From an uncultured Bacteroidales bacterium (lineage in GTDB: Bacteria > Bacteroidota > Bacteroidia > Bacteroidales > Bacteroidaceae), in NCBI GenBank assembly GCA_902771725.1, contig CACXXT010000018.1:1-51251 (forward strand): DNA of 51,251 nt. Reading direction: 5' to 3'. Of the stretch, positions 25,762 through 37,289 are shown piece by piece. Under the pieces are notes generated by a model. The model saw nothing but the letters and a program-made list of their open reading frames with translations. It did not search any database and was not told where the DNA came from. How positions within the stretch are numbered: the stretch's first letter is position 1; each line of letters starts with the position of its first letter. The position numbers and the translations under genes are program-made.

Positions 25762-28700
25762 ATGAACAAAGAAGCTGCCCCCATTCCCTCCACGGCCACC
25801 ATGCCCTCCTCTACGGCCACCGTACCTCCCTCCTCTACGGCCACAGCCCCCTCGGCATCATCAGACACCGTTCCCTCGGCATCAGCCGAGGGTTCCCCCT
25901 CCTCCGCCCTCGATGCCGCCGAGGAAGCCGCTTTGCAGATTGACGAGCGCCAACTCACCCGCCAGGCTCTCTGGGAACGCAAGCTCCTGGACTTCTCCCT
26001 GCGCAACAACCTACTGAACACCCGGCTGGGCAAGCGTGCCGTACAGTTCATTTCCTTCCAGGTGGAACACATGGAAGACCTCTTGCAGACAGGCGAGAAC
26101 TACACCCTCCAGCCTTGGCCTGAGCAACGCAAGCTCCTCAACCCCGAAGACGGCATCTTCCATTCCTCCACACAGGCTGCCCCGCTGCAAGAGCAGTTCG
26201 AGAAAGAGATTAAGGAGCACAAGCTTTCCACTTACCTCAGCGCCACCGAACTCAAGCCCGTGCTGACCAACCTCTATCGAGGTGCTCGCACAGCCCTTGA
26301 AGAGAATGGTGCCAACTCCCTGTTCATTGCCATAGGAATGCTTCGCTGGTACGTCACCGAAAAAAGTGACCAACCGCGCTTCGCACCCATTCTACTACTG
26401 CCTGTGAATATCGTGCGCAACGGAGGTGGATACATTGTACGAATGCGCGACGAGGAAGCCATTCTCAACGTCACTCTCATTGAATTCCTGCGCCAGCAGT
26501 TCAAGCTGCTCGTTCCCACCTTCGACCCGCTGCCCAAAGACGAAAGCGGTGTGGATGTCCCTCTCGTCTTCAGCGCTATCCGTAAGGCGATTGCCCAACA
26601 CACCCGATGGGAGGTGCTTGACGAGAGTGTCCTTGGACTTTTCTCCTTCAACAAGTTCGTCATGTGGAACGATATCCACACCAACGCCGCCAAGCTCCAG
26701 CAGAGCCCCATCGTGGAAAGTCTGATAGAACGACGGCTCATCTTGCCCGAAACGGGCGAGAGTGTGGATGCGCGCAACTTTGACCTTACGGCCAAGCCTG
26801 CCGATGTGGCAACACCCATAGCCGTGGACTCCTCGCAGCTCGAAGCCGTCATCGAGAGTGGTTTGGCAAAGAGTTTCATTCTCTACGGACCTCCCGGAAC
26901 AGGCAAGTCGCAGACCATCACCAACATGATTGCCAACGCACTCTACCAGGGGAAGCGCGTACTCTTCGTAGCAGAGAAGATGGCCGCTCTCAGTGTCGTT
27001 CAGAAACGTCTGGCCAAAATCGGGCTCGACCCGTTCTGTCTGGAGCTGCATTCCAACAAAGTCACCAAGACCCATTTCCTCCAACAGCTGCAACAGGCTT
27101 TGGACGTCACCCACGGCCACGTCAGCGAGGACTTCAAGCAGCGCAGCGAAGAACTTTTTGGTTTGCGTCAGAAACTGAATGGCTATATGCAGGCAATCCA
27201 TCGCAAGGGCTCCTGCGGTCTCTCACTCTACGACTGCATCGAAGGCTATCTTTCCTTAAGTGACATAGACTCCCTCGATGTTCCTTTTGACTTTGCCCAA
27301 AGTCGAAAGAAAGAAGACCTCGACTCCCTGAGCGATGAACTCACCAAGCTTGATGCCATCTTCCAGATCACCGGTCACCCCCACGGCCATCCTCTCACAG
27401 GTCTGGCTCCCAAAGACGACCGCCGCGAAGACCTCGCACGCCTCGAAACCCTCTTATACCAGCTCCAAGGTGCTCACGATTCCTCTGCTGCCGCCGCAGG
27501 TTCCCTCTCCCCTGATACCCTCGCCTCCGAGTGGCAGAGTATCAGGCAGAAGTGGTTCCTCCCTCGCTTGTTTGCCACCAACAGTTTCCTCAAGCGTCTC
27601 CAGCAACTCTCTCCCTCCCTTTCGAAGGGAGACATACCCTCGTTCATCGACGACCTCGGTCAGATCTCCGCTGCTGATCCTACTGCCATGGCCACATGGC
27701 TCCAGCACAAGGAGCTGTGGCGCGACTGGTACCAGTGGTCCAGCAAACGTGGCGATCTGGTTACACGGGGCTATCAGCCCGTTGTGGACTTCATCGAAAC
27801 AGGTCACAGCGGCGAAGAAGCATCGCGCGCGCTCGCACGTACCTTATTTAAAGAATGGGCACTACAGATGATTGACTCCGACGACGAACTGCGCCGTTTC
27901 AATGGACTCGTCTTCGAAGACGTCATTGCGCGCTACCGCCAGTTGACTGAGCACTTCCAGGACCTCACTAAGAAAGAGCTCTATTGTCGTCTGGCTGCAC
28001 GCATCCCCAATATCAGCATCGAAGCTGCAACTGGCTCCGAGGTGAATATCCTTAAGCGTAATATCGCCAACGGCGGGCGTGGCACCAGTATCCGCCACAT
28101 CATCGACCAAATACCCAACCTTCTGCCGAAACTCTGTCCTTGCATGCTGATGAGCCCCATCAGCGTAGCGCAATTCATTGACCTTGACCAACCAAAGTTC
28201 GACCTCGTCATCTTCGACGAAGCATCCCAGATGCCCACTTCCGAGGCCGTTGGAACCATCGGTCGAGGCAAGGCACTCATCGTCGTTGGCGACAATAAAC
28301 AGATGCCGCCTACCAGCTTCTTCGCCACCCAACAAGTGGACGACGAGGACGCTGAAATAGACGACCTCGACAGCATCCTTGACGACTGCCAGGCACTGTC
28401 GCTGCCAGACCACTATCTGGCTTTCCACTACCGTTCGAAGCACGAATCGCTCATTGCCTTCTCCAATCAGGAGTACTACGACGGACGCCTCTTCACCTTC
28501 CCCTCTGCCGACGACCGCATCTCAAAGGTCTCACTCGTGAAGGTCGAAGGCGTCTACGACAAAGGCGGTCGCCGAAGTAACCGTGCAGAGGCTGAAGCCG
28601 TCGTGGCAGAAATCATCCGTCGCCTCTCCGATGAAGAACTGTCCAAGCGCAGCATCGGTGTCGTAGCGTTCTCCGTCGTCCAGCAAAACCTCATCGAGGA

Positions 28701-29748
28701 TGTACTCATGGAGGAACTGGCAGGGCATCCCGAACTCGAAGCCAAGGCTTTCCAAGCTGAAGAACCCATCTTTATCAAAAACCTGGAAAATGTACAAGGT
28801 GACGAACGCGACATCATCCTCTTCAGTGTGGGCTATGGTCCAGACAAGGACGGCAATGTCAGCATGAACTTCGGTCCCCTGAACAACCGTGGTGGAGAGC
28901 GCCGTCTGAATGTTGCCGTATCCCGTGCCCGTTATGAGATGAAAGTCTTCTCCACCCTGCGTGCCGAACAGATTGACCTGCGCCGCTCCAAGGCGGCTGG
29001 TGTCGAGGGTTTGCAGAAGTTCTTGAAGTATGCCGAAGGAAGACCTATTGCAGAACCTGGGACATCCGGAACTCCAGGTACTTCTGTAAACACCAGTTCC
29101 CTTGCCTCCGACATTGCCTCTGCGCTCAACGCTCTTGGCTACGAGACCACCACTGGCGTCGGTCGTTCCAAGTTCAAGGTAGACGTGGCTGTCGTGGATC
29201 CTGCAGATCGCGAGCGCTACTTTCTCGGAATTCTCATCGACAGCCACTCGCGTGCCGAGACCAAGATTGCCCGAGACCGCGAACTGACACAACCCTCCGT
29301 ACTACAAGGCCTAGGGTGGAAAGTGCTGCGCGTCTGGTCCATCGACTGGATGCAGAACCGCCAGCGTGTGCTCGATAATATCGTGCAGGCTCTTGAGGTT
29401 AAAGACAGTCAGCCCATTGCCAATAGCGAACCGCTGAACCTCAAAGCTCCAAAGATCGTAGAGGAGAAAGTAAGCACCACAGCACCTGCCGCCACACTCC
29501 TGGCCTCCAGCAAGGATGAGAAAGCAGATATAGATGACATCCCCGAGAAGTCATTGGACGATGCCATCCTGCAAGTCGTGAACGCACAGATTGCCCTGCC
29601 ACGGGAAGACCTCCTGCGGGCTGCTACTCGTCAGCTTGGCTACTCCCGACGCACCAAGCGCATTGACGCTGCACTGATGCGACGCATCGGCTACCTCATC
29701 GTTAACAAGAAAATCCTGAATGACGGCGAAGTAATCAAATCCCTATAA
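25762..29748 (+). CDS. DUF4011-type SF1 helicase with C-terminal nuclease-like domain
   Basis: A 1328-residue protein. Order: a Ser/Thr/Ala/Pro low-complexity N-terminus (1-55); the DUF4011-type segment '[20 protein letters not shown]' (about 74); an SF1 helicase core with Walker A '[16 protein letters not shown]' (about 374), motif II '[15 protein letters not shown]' (about 816), '[14 protein letters not shown]', and motif VI '[18 protein letters not shown]' (about 1046); a Vsr/PD-(D/E)xK-like region with '[14 protein letters not shown]' (about 1134) and '[16 protein letters not shown]'; and a DUF3320-like C-terminus (about 1265-1325). In the nuclease region the usual 'GIECDG' is 'GILIDSH', so activity is uncertain. 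Homologues of this architecture have been linked to anti-phage defence. A purine-rich GAGGAAAC precedes the ATG. It sits inside the sulfate-activation operon. Confidence 0.85.
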   Translation: MNKEAAPIPSTATMPSSTATVPPSSTATAPSASSDTVPSASAEGSPSSALDAAEEAALQIDERQLTRQALWERKLLDFSLRNNLLNTRLGKRAVQFISFQVEHMEDLLQTGENYTLQPWPEQRKLLNPEDGIFHSSTQAAPLQEQFEKEIKEHKLSTYLSATELKPVLTNLYRGARTALEENGANSLFIAIGMLRWYVTEKSDQPRFAPILLLPVNIVRNGGGYIVRMRDEEAILNVTLIEFLRQQFKLLVPTFDPLPKDESGVDVPLVFSAIRKAIAQHTRWEVLDESVLGLFSFNKFVMWNDIHTNAAKLQQSPIVESLIERRLILPETGESVDARNFDLTAKPADVATPIAVDSSQLEAVIESGLAKSFILYGPPGTGKSQTITNMIANALYQGKRVLFVAEKMAALSVVQKRLAKIGLDPFCLELHSNKVTKTHFLQQLQQALDVTHGHVSEDFKQRSEELFGLRQKLNGYMQAIHRKGSCGLSLYDCIEGYLSLSDIDSLDVPFDFAQSRKKEDLDSLSDELTKLDAIFQITGHPHGHPLTGLAPKDDRREDLARLETLLYQLQGAHDSSAAAAGSLSPDTLASEWQSIRQKWFLPRLFATNSFLKRLQQLSPSLSKGDIPSFIDDLGQISAADPTAMATWLQHKELWRDWYQWSSKRGDLVTRGYQPVVDFIETGHSGEEASRALARTLFKEWALQMIDSDDELRRFNGLVFEDVIARYRQLTEHFQDLTKKELYCRLAARIPNISIEAATGSEVNILKRNIANGGRGTSIRHIIDQIPNLLPKLCPCMLMSPISVAQFIDLDQPKFDLVIFDEASQMPTSEAVGTIGRGKALIVVGDNKQMPPTSFFATQQVDDEDAEIDDLDSILDDCQALSLPDHYLAFHYRSKHESLIAFSNQEYYDGRLFTFPSADDRISKVSLVKVEGVYDKGGRRSNRAEAEAVVAEIIRRLSDEELSKRSIGVVAFSVVQQNLIEDVLMEELAGHPELEAKAFQAEEPIFIKNLENVQGDERDIILFSVGYGPDKDGNVSMNFGPLNNRGGERRLNVAVSRARYEMKVFSTLRAEQIDLRRSKAAGVEGLQKFLKYAEGRPIAEPGTSGTPGTSVNTSSLASDIASALNALGYETTTGVGRSKFKVDVAVVDPADRERYFLGILIDSHSRAETKIARDRELTQPSVLQGLGWKVLRVWSIDWMQNRQRVLDNIVQALEVKDSQPIANSEPLNLKAPKIVEEKVSTTAPAATLLASSKDEKADIDDIPEKSLDDAILQVVNAQIALPREDLLRAATRQLGYSRRTKRIDAALMRRIGYLIVNKKILNDGEVIKSL
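27605..27635 (+). repeat. Possible single palindromic repeat arm inside the helicase
   Basis: CTCCCTTTCGAAGGGAG (27615-27631) is a perfect 8-bp palindrome around a central base, embedded in CTCTCTCC..GACATACCC. It encodes [12 protein letters not shown], similar to LSQPSPKGKEQVPS from the ABC-F repeat. It is likely a diverged member of the same repeat family, in a poorly conserved linker. Confidence 0.4.
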
Positions 29749-29825
29749 TTCCAAGTTCCGAAACACTCCAGGAGACTTCAGAAAGTAGAAACCCTGTAGC
29801 CCCCAGAACCGATAATTTCCCATTA

Positions 29826-31310
29826 ATGAATAAAGCATTAGATATCAAAGCCTACCTCGATGCCGATGAGCAGAAAGATTTGTTGCGTCTGTTGACAGCA
29901 GGGAGCGTCGACGATGGCAAGAGCACCCTCATCGGACGTCTACTCTTCGACTCCAAGAAACTCTACGACGACCAACTCGCAGCCCTTGAACGCGACAGCA
30001 AGCGTGTGGGCAACGCTGGAGACCACATCGACTATGCCCTTCTGCTCGACGGACTGAAAGCAGAGCGCGAGGAAGGCATCACCATCGATGTTGCCTACCG
30101 CTATTTCTCAACCAACAGACGTAAGTTCATCATAGCCGACACTCCGGGCCACGAGCAATACACCCGCAATATGATTACTGGCGGAAGCACCGCCAACCTG
30201 GCCATCATCCTCGTAGATAGCCGAACGGGCGTCATCACGCAGACACGTCGTCACACCTACCTCGTTTCGCTGCTCGGTATCAAGCACATCGTCTTGGCTG
30301 TAAACAAAATGGATCTCGTAGGTTTCGATCAAAAGGTTTTCGAGGACATCGTCCATGACTATCGCCTGCTGACTGGACTCCTCGGGATAGAGGATGTAAC
30401 CTGTTTTCCCCTCTCTGCCCTCGACGGCGACAACGTGGTGGAACGCAGCGACCGAACACCCTGGTACTCTGGTCCTGCACTGCTGGACTTTCTGGAGACC
30501 GTGCCCATCCATGCTGACCGCAACTTCAGCGACTTCCGCTATCCGGTGCAGTATGTCCTGCGTCCCAACCTCGACTTTCGCGGTTTCTGCGGAAAGGTTG
30601 CCAGCGGTATTGTGCGTGTTGGAGATGAGGTGGTGGCACTCCCCAGCATGAAGCGTAGCCATGTCAAGAGTATCGTCACCTACGACGGAGAACTCCAGGA
30701 AGCCTTCCCGCCACAGTCCGTCACCATCACCCTGGAAGATGAAATCGACATCAGCCGCGGCGAGATGATTGTACATCCTGACAATCTTCCCCATATCGGA
30801 CGCCATTTTACGACAATGCTTGTTTGGATGGACGAAGAACCGATGGATACAGGCAAACAGTTCTTCCTGAAGCACAATACCAACACCACCCGTGCTACTA
30901 TCGTCAACCTTAGGTATAAGGTGGATGTCAATAATCCGGGCTCTACCCCCAAAGGACTACATTCGTCTGAAATGACAAATCCCTCCCACTCAATAAGGAC
31001 AGAGGGAGTGTCCGCTTTCACCCTCAATGAAATCGGCCAGGTCGATATCCTCACCGCCAAGACCCTCTTCTTCGATGCCTATGCTGACAACCGTCAGACA
31101 GGAGCCTTCATCCTCATCGACCCCATCACGAACAACACGTCTGCCGTTGGTATGATTCTGGCTCCGCTGGACGAAAGTGCTCTCGAGAATGACCTCGTGC
31201 CCACCCTCGACCTGCCTAAATTGGGCATCACTCCGGAACACTACGATGCCATTGAGACCGCAGTCAAGGATCTCGCCCGACAAGGACTGGAAGTGAAGGT
31301 CGTCAAGTAA
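29826..31310 (+). CDS. cysN: Sulfate adenylyltransferase subunit 1 (GTPase)
   Basis: A 494-residue EF-Tu-like GTPase. G motifs: '[17 protein letters not shown]' (G1), '[12 protein letters not shown]' (G3), 'NKMDLVGFD' (G4) and 'SALDGDNV' (G5), followed by two beta-barrel domains. GTP hydrolysis drives APS formation by CysD. There is no fused APS kinase domain, in keeping with separate cysC. Between 'RYKVDVNN' and '[12 protein letters not shown]' lies an insertion of about 20-26 residues that includes [14 protein letters not shown], encoded by a palindromic repeat (30981-31012), which explains the slightly long chain. It begins 77 nt after the helicase. Confidence 0.95.
   Translation: MNKALDIKAYLDADEQKDLLRLLTAGSVDDGKSTLIGRLLFDSKKLYDDQLAALERDSKRVGNAGDHIDYALLLDGLKAEREEGITIDVAYRYFSTNRRKFIIADTPGHEQYTRNMITGGSTANLAIILVDSRTGVITQTRRHTYLVSLLGIKHIVLAVNKMDLVGFDQKVFEDIVHDYRLLTGLLGIEDVTCFPLSALDGDNVVERSDRTPWYSGPALLDFLETVPIHADRNFSDFRYPVQYVLRPNLDFRGFCGKVASGIVRVGDEVVALPSMKRSHVKSIVTYDGELQEAFPPQSVTITLEDEIDISRGEMIVHPDNLPHIGRHFTTMLVWMDEEPMDTGKQFFLKHNTNTTRATIVNLRYKVDVNNPGSTPKGLHSSEMTNPSHSIRTEGVSAFTLNEIGQVDILTAKTLFFDAYADNRQTGAFILIDPITNNTSAVGMILAPLDESALENDLVPTLDLPKLGITPEHYDAIETAVKDLARQGLEVKVVK
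30981..31012 (+). repeat. Palindromic repeat translated within cysN
   Basis: A 32-nt element with CCCTCCC / GGGAG partial dyad that is about 70% identical, in reverse complement, to the arm at 32716-32750 in the ABC-F gene. Both are read in the same frame relative to the repeat, giving [12 protein letters not shown] here and NAPSVSNRAEGVS there. Confidence 0.7.
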
Positions 31311-31365
31311 CCTCACACTTACATTCCACTCTTTCACTATTCAATTCACTCCTCTTAATATAATA

Positions 31366-32484
31366 ATGGGATTATTCAAATTCGAAAATCTACCCGTCAA
31401 CCCGCTCGTGGGAGCAGACTGGCGGACGTTCAAGGAAATGACTGCAGGACAGCCCGTCGATCCAGGCTTCCGCACCAAATATTATCTGACGAAAAGCATC
31501 TGCCGCCTGCTCTCGGTGCTCGCTCCCATCCAGGAACGTCGCTACCAGAAACTGTTGGCCAACAAACCTTTGGAACACGACCCGTTGTTCATCCTCGGTC
31601 ATTGGCGCAGCGGCACCACCTTTGTCCATAATATCTTTGCCCAAGATCACCACTTTGGCCACACGACGACCTATCAGACAGTCTTTCCGCACCTGATGTT
31701 GTTCGGACAACCATTCTTCAAGTTCATAATGAACATCGTCATCCCCAGCCATCGTCCTACCGACGGCATGGAACTGACCCCCGACACCCCGCAGGAAGAG
31801 GAGTTCGCACTGAGCAACATCATGCCATTCTCCTACTACGACTTCTGGTATTTTCCTAAGAACATGATTGACTACTGCAATCGCTACCTCACATTCGAGG
31901 ACATCACTCCCGCGGAGGAAGCAGCCTACAAGGAGGCATTCCTGAAAACGGTGAAGATATCCCTCTGGAATACGGGTGGCACGCAATACCTCAGTAAGAA
32001 TCCACCTCATACTGGACACGTCAAAGCTCTCGTGGACCTCTTCCCGAACGCAAAGTTCATCTACCTGATGCGTAACCCCTACACAGTATTCGAGTCCACC
32101 CGTTCCTTCTTCACTCAGACCATTGCACCGCTGAAGTTGCAGGATGTCAGCGATGATCAGATTGAGATGAACGCCATCGAAGTCTATCCCCGGCTCTACC
32201 GTGCCTATCAGAAACAGAAACAATACATCCCTGCAGGCAACCTCTATGAAGTTCGTTTTGAGGATTTCGAGCGCGATGCCTATGCCGTCACCCGCGACAT
32301 ATATCAGAAACTCGCCCTACCCGGTTGGGACGATGCCGAACCAGCTATTCGCACCTACATCGAGAGCAAGCGAGGCTACAAGAAAAACCAGTATGAGTAC
32401 AAACCCCGCACCATCCAACTTGTCAATGAGCACTGGGGACAAGCCATTGATGACTGGAACTACGAGCGCCGCCTAACGATATAA
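31366..32484 (+). CDS. PAPS-dependent sulfotransferase
   Basis: A 372-residue protein of the sulfotransferase superfamily. The 5'-phosphosulfate loop is 'ILGHWRSGTTFVHNIF' (about 76-90), and the 3'-phosphate-binding motif is 'YLMRNPYTVFESTRSFF' (about 235), with the family Arg and Ser. A conserved 'LSKNPPHTGHVKALVDLFPN' precedes it. No membrane anchor or signal peptide, so it should act in the cytosol on an uptaken or endogenous acceptor. The preceding genes make PAPS. A similar operon layout (SLC13-type transporter, cysC, cysD, cysN, sulfotransferase) has been reported in Bacteroides thetaiotaomicron, where it sulfonates sterols; whether this one does so is inference. Ends 8 nt from the convergent ABC-F gene. 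Confidence 0.88.
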   Translation: MGLFKFENLPVNPLVGADWRTFKEMTAGQPVDPGFRTKYYLTKSICRLLSVLAPIQERRYQKLLANKPLEHDPLFILGHWRSGTTFVHNIFAQDHHFGHTTTYQTVFPHLMLFGQPFFKFIMNIVIPSHRPTDGMELTPDTPQEEEFALSNIMPFSYYDFWYFPKNMIDYCNRYLTFEDITPAEEAAYKEAFLKTVKISLWNTGGTQYLSKNPPHTGHVKALVDLFPNAKFIYLMRNPYTVFESTRSFFTQTIAPLKLQDVSDDQIEMNAIEVYPRLYRAYQKQKQYIPAGNLYEVRFEDFERDAYAVTRDIYQKLALPGWDDAEPAIRTYIESKRGYKKNQYEYKPRTIQLVNEHWGQAIDDWNYERRLTI

Positions 32485-32492
32485 GACTTTGC

Positions 32493-34337
<1,845 letters not shown>

Positions 34338-34354
34338 AATTAGTTTTTTCGGTG

Positions 34355-34362
34355 CAAAAATA
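34355..34362 (-). promoter_or_regulatory. -7 promoter element of the ABC-F gene
   Basis: Minus-strand TATTTTTG, 17 nt upstream of the ATG at 34337; excludes the longer in-frame start at 34469. Divergent from the rho promoter about 20 bp away. Confidence 0.55.
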
Positions 34363-34382
34363 AAGAAAAAAAGCGAGAAAAG

Positions 34383-34413
34383 TTTGCAGAATGCCAAAAA
34401 AAGCGTACCTTTG
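34383..34413 (+). promoter_or_regulatory. Promoter of rho
   Basis: TTTG (34383-34386), 19-bp spacer, TACCTTTG (34406-34413). Predicted start near 34417, leaving an unusually long leader of about 128 nt before the rho ATG. Confidence 0.75.
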
Positions 34414-34424
34414 CACTCGAATTT

Positions 34425-34487
34425 ATGACGGAATACTCCACAGAGCGAGTTTCCGTGTGTAGTTTTCACAAAAATCCCTTTTTATAG
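34425..34487 (+). CDS. Candidate leader peptide upstream of rho
   Basis: A 20-codon frame (starting MTEYSTERVS, ending in PFL, stop TAG) that begins within 10 nt of the predicted rho transcription start and ends 10 nt before a hairpin plus T-run. E. coli rho also has a leader peptide gene (rhoL) and is autoregulated, so a functional leader is plausible, but nothing in the peptide itself proves translation. Confidence 0.3.
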   Translation: MTEYSTERVSVCSFHKNPFL

Positions 34488-34497
34488 ACTATACACT

Positions 34498-34526
34498 AAG
34501 GTACGTTTGTAACCTTAATCTTTTTT
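34498..34526 (+). terminator. Candidate attenuator in the rho leader
   Basis: AAGGTAC and GTAACCTT pair as a 7-bp stem with one bulged A around a short loop, followed by AATCTTTTTT. The fold is weak but lies between the leader frame and rho, where an intrinsic terminator would act as an attenuator. Confidence 0.35.
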
Positions 34527-34544
34527 GATGAACCCATATACACT

Positions 34545-36464
34545 ATGCACACAAAAAGTGAATTAGAAGCCCTGACGGACGAACAGTTGGTCGTCCTTGC
34601 CAGGTCACTAGACATTCCCGTTAAGTCGGATACCGAGAAACTAGACCTCATTTATGCCATCATCGGCGCCGAGAGTGAAAAAGTCTCTGCCGAGCCGGTG
34701 GAGAAGCCTAAAAAGCGTGGACGTAAGTCAAAGGCAGAGAAGGAGGCCGAGGCTGCAGCGCTAGCTGTAAAAGAGACGACCACACAGGAAGCAGACACGG
34801 AGAAGGCCACTCCGAAAAAATCCAAGAAGAAAGCCGAAGCGCCTGCTGCTGAACCAACCAAGGAAGCAGAGGCTACTGTGCAGGCCGAAGCACCGAATAC
34901 TGTGGAAGAAACTCCAACTGCTCCTGCCCCGAAGAAGCGCGGCCGCAAGTCCAAGGCTGAAAAGGAAGCCGAGGCTGCTCTGGCTGCCCTGGCCAAGGAG
35001 GCAGAGCCCACCCTTTTTGAGAGCGAACCACAGCCCGCACAGAACGAAGAAACCTCAGAACCTGCTGTCGAGACTGCTCCGGCACCCTACTCCACCGAAG
35101 AGCTGCCCTCCAATTTGATTCCCGAAGAAGAGGGAGAGCTGACCGAAGAAGCAGTGGAAGCCTTCTTCAATGCCAACGAACCCGATTTCATCATCGTCAA
35201 ACCCATACCTGAATATCCCGGTTACATTCCAGAATACGACGAACCAGATCCCCAGGTGCCTTCGTACATCCAGAACCTCACCACCGTCTCTGCAAACAAC
35301 GCTCAGGAACCTGTTGTTCAGCAGCAGCCAGCTGTTCTCTATGACTTCAGTGACCTTGTGAAATGCGAAGGTGTACTGGAAACGACTCCTGAGGGATTCG
35401 GTTTCCTGCGCAGTTCAGATTACAACTACCTCGCCAGCCCCGATGATGTCTATGTCAGCCAGCAGCAAATCAAGCAGTTCGGACTGAAGACTGGCGACGT
35501 GGTCGAAGGCAGCGTGCGTCCTCCGCGCGAGGGTGAGAAATACTTCCCGCTCATGAGCATCGACAGCGTGAACGGAGTAGACCCTGCCCGCATTCGCGAC
35601 CGTCAGGCTTTTGAGCACCTGACACCCCTGTTCCCCGACGAGAAGTTTAAGCTCTGCCGTGGTTATAACGATTCTACCAGCGTGCGTGTCGTGGATCTCT
35701 TTGCCCCTATCGGTAAAGGTCAGCGTGCACTAATCGTGGCTCAGCCCAAGACTGGTAAGACTCTGCTGATGAAGGACATTGCCAATGCCATCGCAGCCAA
35801 CCATCCTGAGGCCTATCTGATGATGTTGCTCATCGACGAGCGTCCAGAGGAAGTCACGGACATGGCACGCACTGTCAACGCCGAGGTTATTGCATCAACC
35901 TTCGATGAACCCGCAGAGCGCCACGTGAAAATAGCTGGTATCGTGCTGGAGAAAGCCAAACGTATGGTAGAATGCGGTCACGATGTGGTCATCTTCCTCG
36001 ACAGCATCACCCGCTTGGCCCGCGCATACAACACGGTGGCTCCAGCCAGTGGTAAGATTCTCTCCGGTGGTGTGGATGCCCAGGCTCTTCACAAGCCCAA
36101 GCGCTTCTTCGGTGCTGCCCGCAACATCGAGGGAGGCGGTTCGCTGACCATCATCGCAACGGCTCTCATCGACACGGGTAGCAAGATGGATGAAGTTATC
36201 TTTGAGGAATTCAAGGGTACCGGTAACATGGAGTTGCAGCTCGACCGTATGCTCTCCAACAAACGAATTTTCCCGGCTGTGAACATCATCGCTAGCTCCA
36301 CTCGACGCGACGACCTCCTTCACGACAAGATCACCCTCGATCGTATGTGGGTTCTCCGCAAGTTCCTCTCCGATATGACTCCGCTTGAAGCCATGACAGA
36401 ACTGAAGAAACGGCTTGAAGACACCAAGACCAACGAGGAATTCCTCCTCTCGATGAACTCTTAA
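34545..36464 (+). CDS. rho: Transcription termination factor Rho with long disordered insertion
   Basis: A 639-residue protein against about 420 for E. coli Rho. The N-terminal helical Rho_N domain (residues 1-45, '[20 protein letters not shown]') is followed by about 210 residues of Lys/Ala/Glu then acidic/Pro low complexity, including two copies of [15 protein letters not shown]. The RNA-binding cold-shock domain begins near 270 ('[20 protein letters not shown]'), then the RecA-like motor with P-loop '[15 protein letters not shown]', Walker B '[16 protein letters not shown]' and Q/R-loop '[20 protein letters not shown]'. Such insertions occur across Bacteroidetes, and in B. thetaiotaomicron the Rho insertion has been reported to drive condensate formation. 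Confidence 0.96.
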   Translation: MHTKSELEALTDEQLVVLARSLDIPVKSDTEKLDLIYAIIGAESEKVSAEPVEKPKKRGRKSKAEKEAEAAALAVKETTTQEADTEKATPKKSKKKAEAPAAEPTKEAEATVQAEAPNTVEETPTAPAPKKRGRKSKAEKEAEAALAALAKEAEPTLFESEPQPAQNEETSEPAVETAPAPYSTEELPSNLIPEEEGELTEEAVEAFFNANEPDFIIVKPIPEYPGYIPEYDEPDPQVPSYIQNLTTVSANNAQEPVVQQQPAVLYDFSDLVKCEGVLETTPEGFGFLRSSDYNYLASPDDVYVSQQQIKQFGLKTGDVVEGSVRPPREGEKYFPLMSIDSVNGVDPARIRDRQAFEHLTPLFPDEKFKLCRGYNDSTSVRVVDLFAPIGKGQRALIVAQPKTGKTLLMKDIANAIAANHPEAYLMMLLIDERPEEVTDMARTVNAEVIASTFDEPAERHVKIAGIVLEKAKRMVECGHDVVIFLDSITRLARAYNTVAPASGKILSGGVDAQALHKPKRFFGAARNIEGGGSLTIIATALIDTGSKMDEVIFEEFKGTGNMELQLDRMLSNKRIFPAVNIIASSTRRDDLLHDKITLDRMWVLRKFLSDMTPLEAMTELKKRLEDTKTNEEFLLSMNS

Positions 36465-36470
36465 TAACAA

Positions 36471-36502
36471 AATAAGGTACGCGCGTGTGCGCGTACCTTA
36501 TT
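36471..36502 (+). terminator. Strong hairpin after rho
   Basis: A perfect 14-bp stem, AATAAGGTACGCGC with its complement, and a GTGT loop, 6 nt after the rho stop, followed by TTAAAA. First of two hairpins separating the convergent rho and yebC genes. Confidence 0.75.
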
Positions 36503-36512
36503 TTAAAATCAT

Positions 36513-36544
36513 AAGATTGAAGTATCAGAACTTCAATCTTTTTT
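36513..36544. terminator. Intrinsic terminator between rho and yebC
   Basis: An 11-bp perfect stem AAGATTGAAGT / ACTTCAATCTT with loop ATCAGA, followed on the plus strand by T-run completing TTTTTT. On the minus strand it begins right at the yebC stop. Likely bidirectional. Confidence 0.75.
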
Positions 36545-37280
36545 ACTCTTCCACCTCTTCGGGCTTCATGTTGGTGTAGACAGTCTGCACATCATCGAAC
36601 TCCTCCAGGCGCTCCACCATCTTGTTGATGCTCTCGCGCTGTTCGGGAGTGACATCCTTGAGGTCGTTGGGGATGTAGGTGAACTCACCACCGACATCTT
36701 CAAATCCGCTTTCCTCCAAGTGCTTCTGGATGGCACCATAGGACTTGGGATCGCCGTAGATGGTCAACGTACCCTCTTCCTCGTCCTCGTCAAACTCATC
36801 TTCCACACCGTAGTCAATGAGATCCAGGATCAGTTCGTCCATGTCGATATCGTCCTTCTTCTTGAAGGTGAAGACGGCCTTGTGGTCGAAGAGAAATGCC
36901 AGCGACCCCATGGTGCCCAGGTTGCCGCCGAACTTGTTGAAGACAGAGCGGACGTCAGCAACGGTGCGTGTGGGATTGTCGGTCAGCGTATCCACGAAGA
37001 TGGCGATGCCGTGGGGGCCATAGCCCTCGTACGTCATGCCTTTGTAGTCGCTCTGGTCCTTGCCCATTGCGTTCTTGATAGCACGGTCGATGTTGTCTTT
37101 CGGCATGTTCTCACGCTTGCAAGTGGCGATGATACCACGCAGTGTGGGGTTCATGTCAGGATCCGGGCCGCCAGCCTTGACGGCAATAGCGATTTGTTTG
37201 CCCAACTTGGTGAATGTCTTTGCCATGTGGCCCCAGCGCTTCAGCTTGGCAGCCTTACGGTATTCAAATGCTCTTCCCAT
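36543..37280 (-). CDS. yebC: YebC/PmpR-family translation-associated or regulatory protein
   Basis: A 245-residue protein of the YebC/TACO1 family starting MGRAFEYRKAAKLKRWGHMA. Typical motifs: 'KQIAIAVKAGGPDPDMNPTL', 'ENMPKDNIDRAIKNAMGK', 'EGYGPHGIAIFVDTLTDN' and 'GSLAFLFDHKAVF'. Members have been described as transcription regulators and as helpers of translation through proline-rich stretches; which applies here is unknown. It lies 9 nt downstream of pheT and should be cotranscribed. Confidence 0.93.
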   Translation of the reverse strand: MGRAFEYRKAAKLKRWGHMAKTFTKLGKQIAIAVKAGGPDPDMNPTLRGIIATCKRENMPKDNIDRAIKNAMGKDQSDYKGMTYEGYGPHGIAIFVDTLTDNPTRTVADVRSVFNKFGGNLGTMGSLAFLFDHKAVFTFKKKDDIDMDELILDLIDYGVEDEFDEDEEEGTLTIYGDPKSYGAIQKHLEESGFEDVGGEFTYIPNDLKDVTPEQRESINKMVERLEEFDDVQTVYTNMKPEEVEE

Positions 37281-37289
37281 GGGATTTTC

